A stretch of 64,000 nucleotides of DNA from Cryptomeria japonica (lineage: Eukaryota; Streptophyta; Pinopsida; Cupressales; Cupressaceae). The stretch covers positions 105,716,296-105,780,295 of the forward strand of contig NC_081412.1 in assembly GCF_030272615.1 (NCBI RefSeq). Direction: 5' to 3'. Positions 12,079 through 23,648 of this stretch are shown here, one piece after another. Position numbers and translations under genes: made by a program. The notes under the pieces are model-generated. The model had not been told where the DNA came from. It ran no database searches and worked only from the letters and a program-made list of their open reading frames with translations. Within the stretch, counting starts at the first letter, position 1; the number at the start of each line of letters is the position of its first letter.

Positions 12079-12508
12079 TGCATACAATAAAATTGGAAGA
12101 ATACAATATTGTAAAACTAAATAAATACCCAACCACATAAAACCCTAGCTCTACAATGAAATCCACAATACACTAATGAAGAACCTAGTAACATGCAAAG
12201 CAACAAATATGAAATATTATACCATTACATGCTCATTAGGGTTTGATCTCCATTGTTTCCTATCACCATTGATCTTGCTTTGATTTTTTGGTTGCTCTTA
12301 TATTTTATGTGTGCACAAGACCTCAACAAAGAATGGATTCTAGTTGTGTAGATGCTTGATTTCTATGAGGATTCACCCAAGTATTATGATTTACATTTTC
12401 ATTAGGGGTTGATATGGATGAAAAGATCCTCTTATATAAAGAATTTCCTAAAAATAGAGAGATAGATTTAAGAGGTGAATTCATAAATGGTCAGCTAAGA
12501 TTAAAGGG
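12079..12508 (-). repeat. E1 5' LTR, piece 1 of 3
   Basis: Starts TGCATACAAT and aligns to 351 onward, stopping at the E2 insertion point after ttaaaggg. A TATA-like TATATAAG lies on the minus strand near 12433-12440. Confidence 0.88.
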
Positions 12509-13621
12509 TGTGTGTGCAAAATTTGGGGAACCTGTAAGGGCAAAAACACTTCAATAAACCATTATTTGCATGGGTTGGTTAATCAAAAAACAACAAAATT
12601 AAATCCAATGCAAGTCGGCTTATTGCCTCCTACAAAGTGTGAGTGTGGATTGCTCTCAGATTGCTAAGCTATCCAGTGACTAGACTACACTCAAACGGGG
12701 GATTTTTAAATGCATACAACTAGGCGAATGCAAGATTAATATTTAAATGTAAGATTAATTGATTAAGAGAAATGAGATTATCAAGCTAAATGATCAAAGC
12801 TCTAAATGAAGCTAAGATAGATTATATGCAAGAAATTGAATCTAGATAAGAGAAATGAATCTAAGCTAATGAACTAGAAGTCTAAATGATTCTAAGATTA
12901 AATGAAAGCTAAATGAAAATTAAGTTGATTGATGAATTAAATATGCAAAGCTTCTTCAAAATTTCCTCGATAAACCACAACACAATATTAGCATAATAAC
13001 GATGTAAAATTATCGGATGTTGATTGAAGAATGAGAGCCTGAATTTATATGAAAATCAAGAGGGAGACCAAAGGTCGGGATTGATCTTTAATGAATGGTC
13101 GAGATCAATTCGAAGGAAGCATAGGTGAAATGATTTGATTGGACAATTTAATTCCATTTTAGAGAGATAAGATTGAGTACAAATTAGCAACTTAGATTCT
13201 TTCCATTTTTCTTCAGTTCAGTCGATTTCTTTCCTTTTTTGAATTTTTGTGCTCATAATTTCCAATTTATTTTTCAAATTAATTCCTCTTTCTTGATTTG
13301 TTTCCTTTTTTTGAAGATTTATGGCAATTTTTTATTTATTTATTAAATATACAAAAGATATTTAATTAAATAAATGAGATATTTGATTTTAAAAAGATTT
13401 TCTATTTTGAATTTTGAATTTGATCAATTAATTAAATGAGAATTTAATTAATTGTAATTGCCATGTTGCATTTTTATACCTTAGGAATTAATTAAGCAGG
13501 CTCTCATGATTGATTTAAATTGATTATTTGATTCATGACCTTGATGAAATTTATTGAATTTAAGCACATTCGTCGAGAATAGGGGCCCATAGTTTTGGAT
13601 GACCATTTTTAGTGTATAACA
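12509..13621 (-). repeat. E2 3' LTR
   Basis: 1113 bp, plus-strand ends TGTGTGTGCA and TATAACA. It pairs with 26595-27722. A TATA-like TATAAATTCAGG lies on the minus strand near 13030-13041. Confidence 0.93.
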
Positions 13622-13640
13622 TTTGTCCCTCTTTGAATTG
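13622..13640 (-). promoter_or_regulatory. E2 polypurine tract
   Basis: On the minus strand CAATTCAAAGAGGGACAAA directly precedes the LTR start TGTTATACAC. Confidence 0.75.
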
Positions 13641-13689
13641 ATGTGTGAGCAACATGTTGATTCAAAAAACAATTGATGTCTAGGAGATA

Positions 13690-14235
13690 CCAGTTCTGAA
13701 CTTGATTGATCATGAACCAGATGAAGAGCAAGGTATTCAGTTTAGTTTGAAGTGATGAAACTGAATAGACTGATTGAAAGCGATATCGATCCCGAACTTG
13801 ATTGAACTAGGACCGATGAAGAGCAAAGATACCAAACTTTAACTTGATGGATCAAGAAGCGGATCTTACTAATCTAGAACTTGATTGAACTAGACACAGT
13901 GAGCAAAGATAAAACCGATCTTGAACTTGATGGATCAAGACATGATGAGTGAAGATAAACTGTCTAGCTTGATTTGATGTAATGAAACTGAACACCTACT
14001 TAGATTGAGCTTGTGATCAAAGATACTCTTTAAACCCTTGATTGAGTTTAAAGGAATAATTAGCTTGATAAAAAGTGATGAAACTGATTAACGTTAAGAG
14101 ACTGATTTAGAAGAAGACAATATCAGCTTGATTTGATGCAACAAAACTAATATGCCCCTAGAGATTGATTTGATTCAAATGATCGATAAATCTCAAGTTG
14201 ATATGAAGTGATGAAGCTGAGATGCCCCTAGCAAT
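13690..14235. repeat. Degenerate short repeats in the E2 3' non-coding region
   Basis: The phrase gaacttgattgaac and variants recur near 13698, 13794, 13840, 13877 and 13923, at roughly 37-48 bp or a double step. A second phrase, agcttgatttgatgtaatgaaactga, recurs to about 14220. No coding is seen. Confidence 0.5.
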
Positions 14236-15769
14236 AAGGTCTTGTTTTATGTTCGGTAAAGATTAGCTGCTCAACTTGTCATGAAGATTTTGGAATAAAT
14301 TCTCGACTTTGATGATGTGATCACTCATGATGATGATGTCATGAGTATGCCCCCTCGGGAGCGAAATTGAAAGATCAGCAGGTTACGCAATGATTTCAAG
14401 TAATCTGATAAAGATTAAACGATTAATGATTTGAGCACACAAAATGATTCAGACAACCATTTGAAGATTTAGCATTGATTGATGAGAAATTCAGCGCAAA
14501 TTGAAGAAAAGAATGAGCATTTGATGAAAGCGCTAAGTGGTCATAGTTGTGTGAAAATGACTAGGAAGATGATCTCAGATTTTGATTTCAATCCCCAAAA
14601 TGGAATCAAGACAGTCAAATTAACCAAGGGTGCAGTTTTCACACCAATCAGAGTAAGTTGAAAATTAGGGTTTTGACCACTTAGCCATTAAGAGAAGGTT
14701 GATTTAAATTCAATCTCTAGGTGAAGAAGACCAAAATCATCGTTAGTATGCCAGATTCACCGTGTAATGCACAAAACTTAACATGAATGTAGAAGATGCA
14801 ACTAGGACCTAATCACTAGATATTGATTTGCTTTCTTATCGTCATTGAGTGTTAAATGTAGGAAATAGACATAAGCATCAAGGCACAAAGAGCCAAGATG
14901 ACCTGAATTTCCTGTCCTCTTTGATATAGCAGTCAAACATAAGAACCAAGGCAAAAGGAGGCCAAGATGACCTAAATGCTTCTTTCAATCAAATACAACA
15001 GACAATTAAAATAGACAAGGAAATAGTTTCAACCTCACTGAAGTGTGCATATAAATGGAGTCGAGGTATGTGAGGCCATTTCACCTTAATGTGAAGGCTC
15101 TTATCATAGACACCTAGTTTATAGGACATTTTCAGATCATCAGAATCACATCCACAAGTAGAAACAAAGAAAAGTATTATGCCCCCAGTCCTTGTCCCTC
15201 TTAGTCAAGATAGACTTCCTTGTGTTACTCAGAGGGAATAATGAGCGAAAGCCAATATAAAAGACAACATAAAAAGAAAATGTTAGCATAGCTCAAGCAG
15301 TTTGAGTTGTTGTTTTCAGTTGTTCTTGTTTTGCATGTTTGATAGGGTGTCAGTGATCAAAAATTTGTACAAGGTAGGAGACAGATGACTGACTTAGAGT
15401 GAACGATCCATACTAGACTGACACAAGGATGGCCTGGTTGAGCTGCTAAGGGCTTTAAGATTGAAGTGCCCTGGGACTATAGTGTTGATTGATTGCAAGC
15501 CATGAAGGTTCTAAGGAGAACAAGGGGGTCATGAAAGTGAATAAAGATTATGCACAAGCAAAAGTCAAGCGGGAAAGAAGGGAATGCCAAATTTATGTTG
15601 ATAGATGGAGTGCTTGTGAGTACAAGAGGTGCTTGTTACCAAGTTTTCACCTTTTTGTCAAAGATCTCTCTTTTTTAGGACTTTTATCTGTACAGAGTAG
15701 TCAAAGCTTAAGAATGATTTAGGTGTATAATTTCTTCAGATGGATGGTTTTGATGGGATCTCAGAGTTG
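14236..15769. other. E2 3' non-coding region, nothing recognised
   Basis: This stretch lies between integrase and the 3' LTR, where E1 and E3 hold the PMD gene. I find no PMD-like segment on either strand. Short frames at 14479-14661 and 15489-15722 look like chance. Confidence 0.5.
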
Positions 15770-17022
15770 TTCTCCTTTTGATGTAGAGAGATGATAGGCA
15801 CATGAGCCAAAGTTTGTCGTAACAATGTAGGGACCCAGCCAGTTAGGTTCAAACTTCCCTTTTTGTTCCCGGTCTTACTGATTCTTTGGATTTTCTCTTA
15901 GCACAAGGTCACCAACCTAAAATTCTGTATATCGAACCTTTTTGTTATATCCTCTAGACATTCTTTGTTGATAAGCTCTTAAGTGATTGAACGCCACTTG
16001 CCGACGTTCAACAAACAACTAAAGTTCGTGCAACCTAGATACTCTCTGGTCTTCATCGGTGATTATATTTTGTAAGGAAACTCTCAGAGATGGTATTTCC
16101 ACTTCTATAGGAATGACTGCTTCAACCCCATATACTAAAGAGAAAGGAGTAGCACCAGTAGGAGTTTTGATGCTTGTTCAATAAGCCCACAGTGCAGGAT
16201 TGATCTGCAGATACCAATCATTTCTAGATTTTTTCACTGTATGATTCTCAGCAGCATTTTATTGGATGCTTTAGCCTATCCATTACCTTGAGGGTAATAT
16301 ACAAAGGACCAGTGTTGTTTGATCTTGAATTTGTCACATAGCTCAATTATGTCCTTATTTTTGAACTGCCCCCCATTATCAGTGATGATTAAAGAGGGAA
16401 TCCCATACCGACAGATTATATGATTCAAAATGAACATGGCTACTTTTTTCCTAGTTTCTTTGATGAGCAGAACTACTTTGACCCACTTTGTGAAGTACTT
16501 AGTAGTAGTAATGATGAATTTATGTCCATTTGAAGAAGCTGGGTAAATCTAACCAACCAAATGAAAAGCCCATTGTTGTAATGGCCAATGTATTAGAAAG
16601 GGAATGAGTTCCCTTGTTGGGGCATGTATGAGATTACCATGTAACTAGCATTTTTGATATGTCTTAGCATATTTCAAAGAATCCTTTTCCATATCAAGAT
16701 AGTAGTAGCCAACCCTTAGTAATTTACGTGCCAATGTTAAGCCATTTGAATGAGATCCACAAATAATATCATGGACTTTGGGCAGTGCTTGTTGAGACTC
16801 TACCAATTCTAAACACCTAAAAAAGGCACCATCTAACCCTCGCCTATATAGATCGTTAGAAATGATGACATAACAGGAGGTATTACGAGTGAAATTTTCT
16901 GGGATAGCTTGGTCTTGAAGATAGGAATAGATATGGTTGTATCGGGATGAGTCTTGTCCAATAATGGCGCAAACCATCTGGGAGTCAGGGGAGTCATATA
17001 TAGGGTAGAAAAGGTCTTCCAC
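15770..17022 (-). pseudogene. E2 integrase remnant
   Basis: The zinc-binding part is read at 16645-17022 (GLDGAFFRCLE, CGSHSNGLTLARKLLRVGYYYLDMEKDS). The catalytic core is broken between about 16000 and 16640. A C-terminal VGDLVLRENPKNQ-type segment lies near 15870-15930, followed by a GKFEPNWLGP-like segment. Integrase inserts the element cDNA into host DNA. Stops and frame changes make this copy non-functional. Confidence 0.8.
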
Positions 17023-17055
17023 CAGAAATTCATAGCGGAACTCTAGTTCTTGTAG

Positions 17056-17433
17056 CTATGGAATGGATGCCAATGTTCCCATAGCATCTACTAATCTATT
17101 TGTTGACCTTGGAATTTGCTCAAATGAGATGAACACAAAGTATTTCTTGAAGTCGTCCACCATTCGTTTATAAGGCATCATCTTTTCATCTCTAGTCTGA
17201 TATAGGGCATTGATTTGATTGATCACCAACTGAGAGTCACCATATATATGCATTTCTGTGACAATCCATTCAAGTGCTAGCTTAATCTCGTTTACCAAGG
17301 CTTCATATTCAGAAATGTTATTTGTACAAAGAAAGAGTAGCATGTACGCCTTTGGTATGGAGTATTTTTTAAGAGTAATGAAAATAATTCCTGCTCTCGA
17401 CCCCTGATGGGTGAAAGATCCGTCAAAGAACAT
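17056..17433 (-). pseudogene. E2 second (archaeal-type) RNase H domain
   Basis: A 125-residue frame with FFDGSFTHQG, NNISEYEAL and YGDSQLVINQ, which supply the usual Asp, Glu and Asp; a final Asp falls in RLVDAMGTL. This extra RNase H after the ordinary RT-linked one is the hallmark of Tat-lineage elements. It probably removes primers or RNA from the RNA-DNA hybrid. The domain itself is unbroken, though its polyprotein is not. Confidence 0.88.
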
Positions 17434-17436
17434 CTT

Positions 17437-18800
17437 TCAAGATCTCTGAGTGAGATGCAAAATTGATTCATTTGGAAATTTGATGTTCAAGGGTTGATCA
17501 TCTTCTAGAGGAGCATCTGCAAGTTGATCTGCTATGGCCTGCCCTTTTATAGCTTTCCTTTCCACATATTTAATATCAAATTCTGTCAACATCGTGACCC
17601 ATTTAGCCAGTCTAGCGGTGAGGGTAGCTTTAGTGAGAAGATATTTTAGTGGATCAATCTTAGCTACTAACTTAATGGAGTGAGCTAACATGTAGTGTCT
17701 TAGATTTTGTGATGCAAATACCACTGCTAATATATCTTTCTCAATTATTGAATAATTTTTCTCATATAATACCAATGTTCGAATGATGTAGTATATAGCT
17801 CTTTCCTTATTGTTTTCATCATGTTGAGCAAGGAGTGCCCTAGCGATGTCTCAGTAGCTAAAATGTACATAATTAATGGTTTGCCTTGAATACGTGACAT
17901 TGGAATAGGCAGATTGGAAAGATATTCTTTGATTTGTTGAAGATGTTTCTCACATTCCTCATCCCAGTTGTATGTTACTCCTTTCATTAATGCTTTTGTG
18001 AAACGTTGATCTTTGTCTACTAGCTGAGATATAAAGCATCTAATTGATTGTAGACATCCTTGCAATGTCCTCATTTGATTGATGTTCCTGGACGGAGGCA
18101 TTTCCATTATGGCTTGCACCTTCTCGAGATCAACCTCAATTCCTTTCTTTGAAATGATGTAACCAAGCAATTTCCCTGATGTCACTCTAAATGCACACTT
18201 TTTAGGATTTAGTTGGAGCTTGATTATTTCCATTCTATCTAGTATGAGGCCCAGTTCTTGGATATGCATGGATCTCTTCATGGTCTTAACTAGGGTGTCA
18301 TCAACAAAATCTTCCATGTTTTTGTGCATCATATCATGGAAGATAGTGGTTACTGCTCTTTGGTAAGTTTCTCTTGCATTCTTTAGTCCAAATAGCATGA
18401 CATTCCAGTAGAATGTTCCACATGCACATGTGAAGGCTATCTTTTCTTGATCCTGAGGAGCTATCTTGATCTAATTATAACCATATATTCCATCCATTAA
18501 TGAGTACATCTCATATCCAACAGTCATTCCCACTATCATATCAATCTTAGGCAATGGAAAATCATCTTTCGGACATGCTTTTTTGAGATCCCTAAAGTCT
18601 GTGCAAGCCCTAATAGATTTGTCTGCCTTTGATACAACTACTATGTTTGATATCCATTCTACATAGTCTGTAGCTTTGATGAATCATACTTTGAGAAGAT
18701 TTTTTGAGTTCAGTCTTGACTAGTAGTGCCACATGAGGATGCATCTTATGGAGCTTTTTCTTGACTAGTTTAACTCCTAGTGCAATAGAGAGATGATGCA
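17437..18800 (-). pseudogene. E2 reverse transcriptase and first RNase H
   Basis: The RT palm is visible as MLFGLKNARETYQRA and EDFVDDTLVK (F-V-D-D catalytic box) in 17745-18398. The connection follows (LNPKKCAFRVTSGKLLGYI). The RNase H side is read at 17437-17775 (MVLYEKNYSIIEKDILAVVFASQNLRHYML). The N-terminal RT part lies upstream to about 18800 in another frame, so at least two frameshifts break the enzyme. Confidence 0.9.
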
Positions 18801-20624
18801 TGATGAGATCAGGATCTAGGCCTGGCATATCGAAGTATGTCCATGCAAAGTTGATCTTCTTCTCTGAAAAGAGGTTTCTGAAATATTTTAGCACTTCTGC
18901 TAACAATGGTTGAGCTAAGTGGATGATATGTGGTGTCTCTTGACTTCCAACATTCACTAGTTGAGTTGGCTCAATCAATACTGACGACCTTTCTTGGAAG
19001 TGACTTGGCAGCATATCAAGTATCTCACCCTTAGGTGCCTCAGAGAGGTTTTCACCCTTAGGTAGGTCCTTTATTTTTACTTTTCTTTGTTCTGACACCG
19101 CCATAATGTGGTTTTCATCATCAAAACTTTTATTTTTCTTTTTACTTTTGTGACTGAGATACTTGATGTCTATTTCGGTCATTTTCTTGCTATGGTTATT
19201 GATGAAAGAACCCATTGGTTCAACTGCATTCAGATAATAGGCTAGGGTATGGTCATCAGAGAAGACTGGTAGGTTCATGGGTTTGCTTTGGAGTGTAAGG
19301 TCAATCAATTCAGGGTGGACAAGCATTAGAGATCCAACAGGTTTAACGAAGTTAACAGTAATGCCATCATTACTTTTGACTTGAAGCCTAGAAGATTGCG
19401 TTGATTTAGAGCATTTAGCCTAGGAAGAGTAGTAACAAGGTTATCAAAATCCACATTAGTGTTGTGAAGACCCAACCCGAACAACCTACCACCAGACATG
19501 TCTACCACCTGAGATTGGACTATGAGTTGAGGCATACCAACTTCGTCAGACAATGGTTCAATATTCAACACATAGACATAGTTTATTTCAAAATCATAGG
19601 AGGAAGCATCTGAGTCTTCATCAGTTGATTCAACATCAGAATTTTGATTTGTATAGGTATGGATAACATCAATGTAAATATCTTTATTGCTATAGGTTCC
19701 TTTTGGATCTGTTTCTCCAATGTCTTCTAGCTGACATACTTGCTCAGAGGGTTTTTGTCTACATGTCCATTCAAGTTCCTCGGGACTCATGATAGGTCCT
19801 GCCTGGCTAGCTTCTAACTCCTTAGTTGTGTTTCCATATCTAACTTGTCTAGATCCATGTGAAGATATATTTTTTGAGTGTCTTTCTTGTGTTGGTCCTT
19901 GTCTCAATTCATGCTCATAGGCCTCTTATCTTTGTAGCCTAACCTCTTCTAATTCCCGTTGTAGTCATCTATGTGTTTTTGCTTCTGCTTCATCTATAGG
20001 CTTGGTGAAATCTTCAAGATTCTCTTCTCTAGAAGAATTTGATAATGGTTGAGGTCCCCATTCATACTCATTTGAATCTATTACTGAGTCAGTCTATGGC
20101 ATCAATCCAGTATATGTGACAGGAATATTCAAAGATGCAAACATCTCTCTGACTCTCTCCACTTGTTCTCTCATTTCCTCTAGGAATTCAACGGTTGGTC
20201 CTCTCATTGTTTGTACTCTGGGAAGCTGATTAGGAGCTATTTCTTCTCTTTTGATAGCCACTTCTTCTTTTTCTATGTCAGAATCATATTATTCTTCAAC
20301 ATATTCTTCATTAGATGGTTCTGGTGGTGGATCTAGATACCAATTATAGTCACTTGGGATTTTTGAAGTTCCTTCAAGGACCGTTTCTCTGAATGAGACT
20401 AGAAGCTCATTTGGTGCAAACATCTCCTTGATCCTTCGTACTTGTTCACTAATTGGAGCCTCTTCTAGTGTTGTTGTTGCAGGTGTATTGTGAACTTGTT
20501 GGTGAGATTCTTCTTCTTTTTTAAATTCAAGCTCTTCTTGGGCTGTCTCATATTCCTCCTGGGCCTGTAGTCTGTTGGAGTGTTCTTGATCCTATTGTTC
20601 TATAGTTTGATGGTACCTCCAAAC
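18801..20624 (-). pseudogene. E2 polyprotein linker between G-patch and RT
   Basis: Frames 18801-19326 and 19326-19907 read low-complexity acidic and Ser-rich sequence, then the HFQERSSVLIEPTQ and SEKKINFAWTYFDMPG segments that precede RT. The equivalent in E3 (35860-37080) has the same order (LDTLLEHFHERSPILIEPTQ). Function unknown. Confidence 0.65.
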
Positions 20625-20891
20625 TTATCTTGTTCTAACCATTGGTCTTTCTGCTTGATACCCTAGTCCAGTTTTATCATTTGTTGCCTTTGTCTTCAGG
20701 TGAATAGGTACAGTGATCCCTTGTTGTTGCCTACCAAGAGGACCTACTCCTGAGTATCCCATGCAGAGGAGTATGTTATAACCTTGTCCATATAATTTAG
20801 AAGAAGCTTCATACGATTGGGCTTCTAAATTTTCATTATTTTCTCTATAGAGCCAATCTAGAACAGTTGTTTCTTCCATTTCATCTACCAA
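20625..20891 (-). pseudogene. E2 G-patch-like segment downstream of protease
   Basis: The frame holds MGYSGVGPLGRQQQGI and DKTGLGYQ, the glycine pattern of a G-patch, a short nucleic-acid-associated motif. E3 has the matching MGYDGKGPIGKCKEGV and DKTGLG at 35658-35780. Betaretroviruses carry a G-patch at the C-terminus of protease, and some plant gypsy polyproteins are annotated with one, so a role in reverse transcription is plausible but inferred. Confidence 0.7.
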
Positions 20892-20964
20892 TGATGTTGA
20901 GGATTGTATGAATGCCTCATTGTAGATGATATTTGCTTGTGCACTTTGTGGTCTTGAGCATTGA

Positions 20965-21640
20965 CTATGTTGGTCTACCTATTTCTTTAGATGATGCAAG
21001 AAGAGTCGTTAGTGTAAGAATAGGTTCTATTTGATATCCTCCCATGCCATCTCCAGTGATTTTAAGTTTTTGTTCCATTTCTTTCAGGAGAATCTTTGAG
21101 GTTGCTCTATTATTTGGCACTAGATTATCAGTTCCTTTCCTTAAAGTGTTACAAGTATAGCTAGGATCAGTAGGGACACTCACTTCCGCTCCATTGTAGG
21201 GAAACTTCAAACATTTATGGTATGTTGAAGGTACTTCTTGCATATCATGTATCCAGGGTCTACCTAACAGTATGTTGTAAGATAGCAGAATATCCAGCAC
21301 CTGACAAAGAACATCTCTCGACAAGTCCCACTCTGATCGGCAAGAGCGCTAAGCCTTTTAAAGTTCTTTCCTTTTCATCATAAGCTTTTATTGTGATCTT
21401 CTTCCTCAGATCAATGACATTTTCTGAGAGACCTAGCTACATGAGTAAATCAAAGGTACAAATATTCAAGCCAGTGCATCCATCTATCAAGACACGTTTG
21501 ATGCGGTGTTTGTGAATCATTACTTCAATATGGAGGGGTTGATTATGTGGATGACTTAGCGATTTATCATCTTCCTTAGAGAAAGATAGGTAATGAGATG
21601 AAGTTAAGTGACCCACCATGGATTGAAATCAGTTTCGGTC
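20965..21640 (-). pseudogene. E2 retropepsin-type protease remnant
   Basis: Two frames together give HKHRIKRVLIDGCTGLNIC (active-site region near 21450-21500, altered around the catalytic Asp) and [14 protein letters not shown] (near 21250-21290), the flap-to-C-terminal signature of Tat proteases. A frame change separates them. Confidence 0.8.
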
Positions 21641-23648
21641 TAGGTCTTTTGGAACATTGGTATTGAGCAGCGCTTTGTCTAGAGTCTCCCTATGCGCAGG
21701 AGAGGTTTTCAGCAATTCTAATATGGATATCTGAGTAGTTGTTCATTGAAGTTTCTCTAAGATGCTATATCCAAAGGAATTTGATAAGACCGACTATCAT
21801 GATGAAGATGGTTTGGTCATGCTATTAGCCAGTTCCTTTGAAGATGTTTGTTCGTTTGATGATGCGGGTTGATCGGTAGAAAAAGAGGCAACTCCTTTGA
21901 AGGTCATGTTACCTTGATCTTGGGTTAGGACATTGGCAGATTTAATTTGTCATGATTGTCTTTGATTATGATCACATTACAACTTTCTGATCTAGTTGGT
22001 TCGATCATGTGAATGACATTGTCATTATTAAAATAAGTGTAGTTGATTTTAGCTCCTTCCTTAGATCTTGAGGAGTCTCCTTGCTCATAGGTGGGCAAGG
22101 GGTCTTTGAACACTTTGTGATCTGAGTTTGTTGTGCATGTGATTACCAATAAGTATTTTTACCACCATCAATTAAATCTTGGATATCATGTTTTAACTTC
22201 ATACAGTTGTTGGTAGCATGTCCTTTGTTCCTATGGTATTCATAATATTCGTTTTCTCTCCACCATTTTGGTTTGACCTCTATATCCTATGGTTTTGAGT
22301 TGTTTGGTAAAGTGAGTAAATTGTTGGCCAATAATGTTTTCAACACTGATTCGTATGGCTCTCCTAAAGGAGTGAACTCATATTTTGGTTTTGGAGCCCA
22401 AGGTTCATTTTTCATAAAATTGCTCCATTTGCTCGAGGTGTGCTATGTTGCATTCTCAGCAACCTTAAGCACTTGTGTTCCAATAGTCAAGTTGAATGCT
22501 GCTTGCTTTTGCTTTGGTTTTGATATTATCTACTACTCCATCATTAACGAAAATTTTGTTGTTGTCTTTGTCATACTTCCAATATTTATTCTTGGAGCTA
22601 GATCCATGCGATGTTTCCTTATAGAGAGAAATCTCCCCCTTCTTGATCAGCACATCTTCTATTTTCAGAATGTGTTCTACCATATTGTCAAAAGAAGGGT
22701 GTGTTCACATTGAGATGGCATAATTCAACTCAGGTATTAAAGTATTGATGAAAATCTCCATTTTCTCTGATTTTGGGATTAGTCTTGGATAGCTAGAGAA
22801 AATTATCCTCCATCACTAAAGGAATGTAAGGAATGGTTCTCCTATTTTTTGTTTCACGTTGCATACGTCAATCATGCTGACTGGGTTGTGAATGTTGTAA
22901 GCATATTGTTGTAAAAACAGTTTAACTAGCTCCTCAAACATTTTTATTCCAATTGGAAACCTTAAGAACCATTGCATGGCCTATCCTCCTAGACTCCTCA
23001 GAAAAAGTAACATGAGGTAGGTTTGTTCATGCATGAATTCCATGCATAGGGCATAGAATTCTCTAACGTGGCCCTAGGGATCTGAGTTTTCATCGTATTT
23101 GTCAAATTTTGATATCTCGGTCCTAGATGGAAATGGAAGCATGCGGAGATTTTTGTTGAAAGGGAAGGGGAAAATCGAATCCAAAGAGTATGGTGAGGAA
23201 ACCTTGTCCTTGTTAAATTCATTTCTTGAATTTCACGTTGCAAGGCTTGCATTTGTTTATCCATTAGTGTTATTGGTGTTTTCTCTTCTTTCATAATGAT
23301 TCTCTCTACATTAAAAAGAGGAGGAATTTTCGCTCCTTGTCTTGCCAACTCTAGGAAGTGCTCTTCTTTTTCTCTTTCTAGAATAACCTTCATCATTCTC
23401 CTGAAGCCTTTGTCATTCATGCAATTAGCGACATTAGTTTCCTTGATCTCAGACTCACTAGATGAACTACCATTGTCATTTTCATGGTTGCTTACATTAT
23501 CATAGTTTGTGTCGAATTGATAGTCAGTTGTATCTCTATTGAAGGTTGACATTGTGTTGTGTAGTGGTTCATCAAAGATTGGAGAATCTTCAAACAAATT
23601 GTTCATGTGATACATTGTGTGAGACCTGGTTCTAACAAGCATGGGCAA
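21641..23648 (-). pseudogene. E2 gag remnant
   Basis: An N-terminal frame (22998-23648) starts MPMLVRTRSHTMYHMNN and reads a charged region, then QMQALQREIQEMN, as in the E3 gag. Later gag lies in other frames; 21925-22149 carries NSDHKVFKDPLPTYEQGD, matching the E3 segment after its zinc knuckle. Gag forms the cytoplasmic particle. The copy is broken by frameshifts. Confidence 0.75.
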
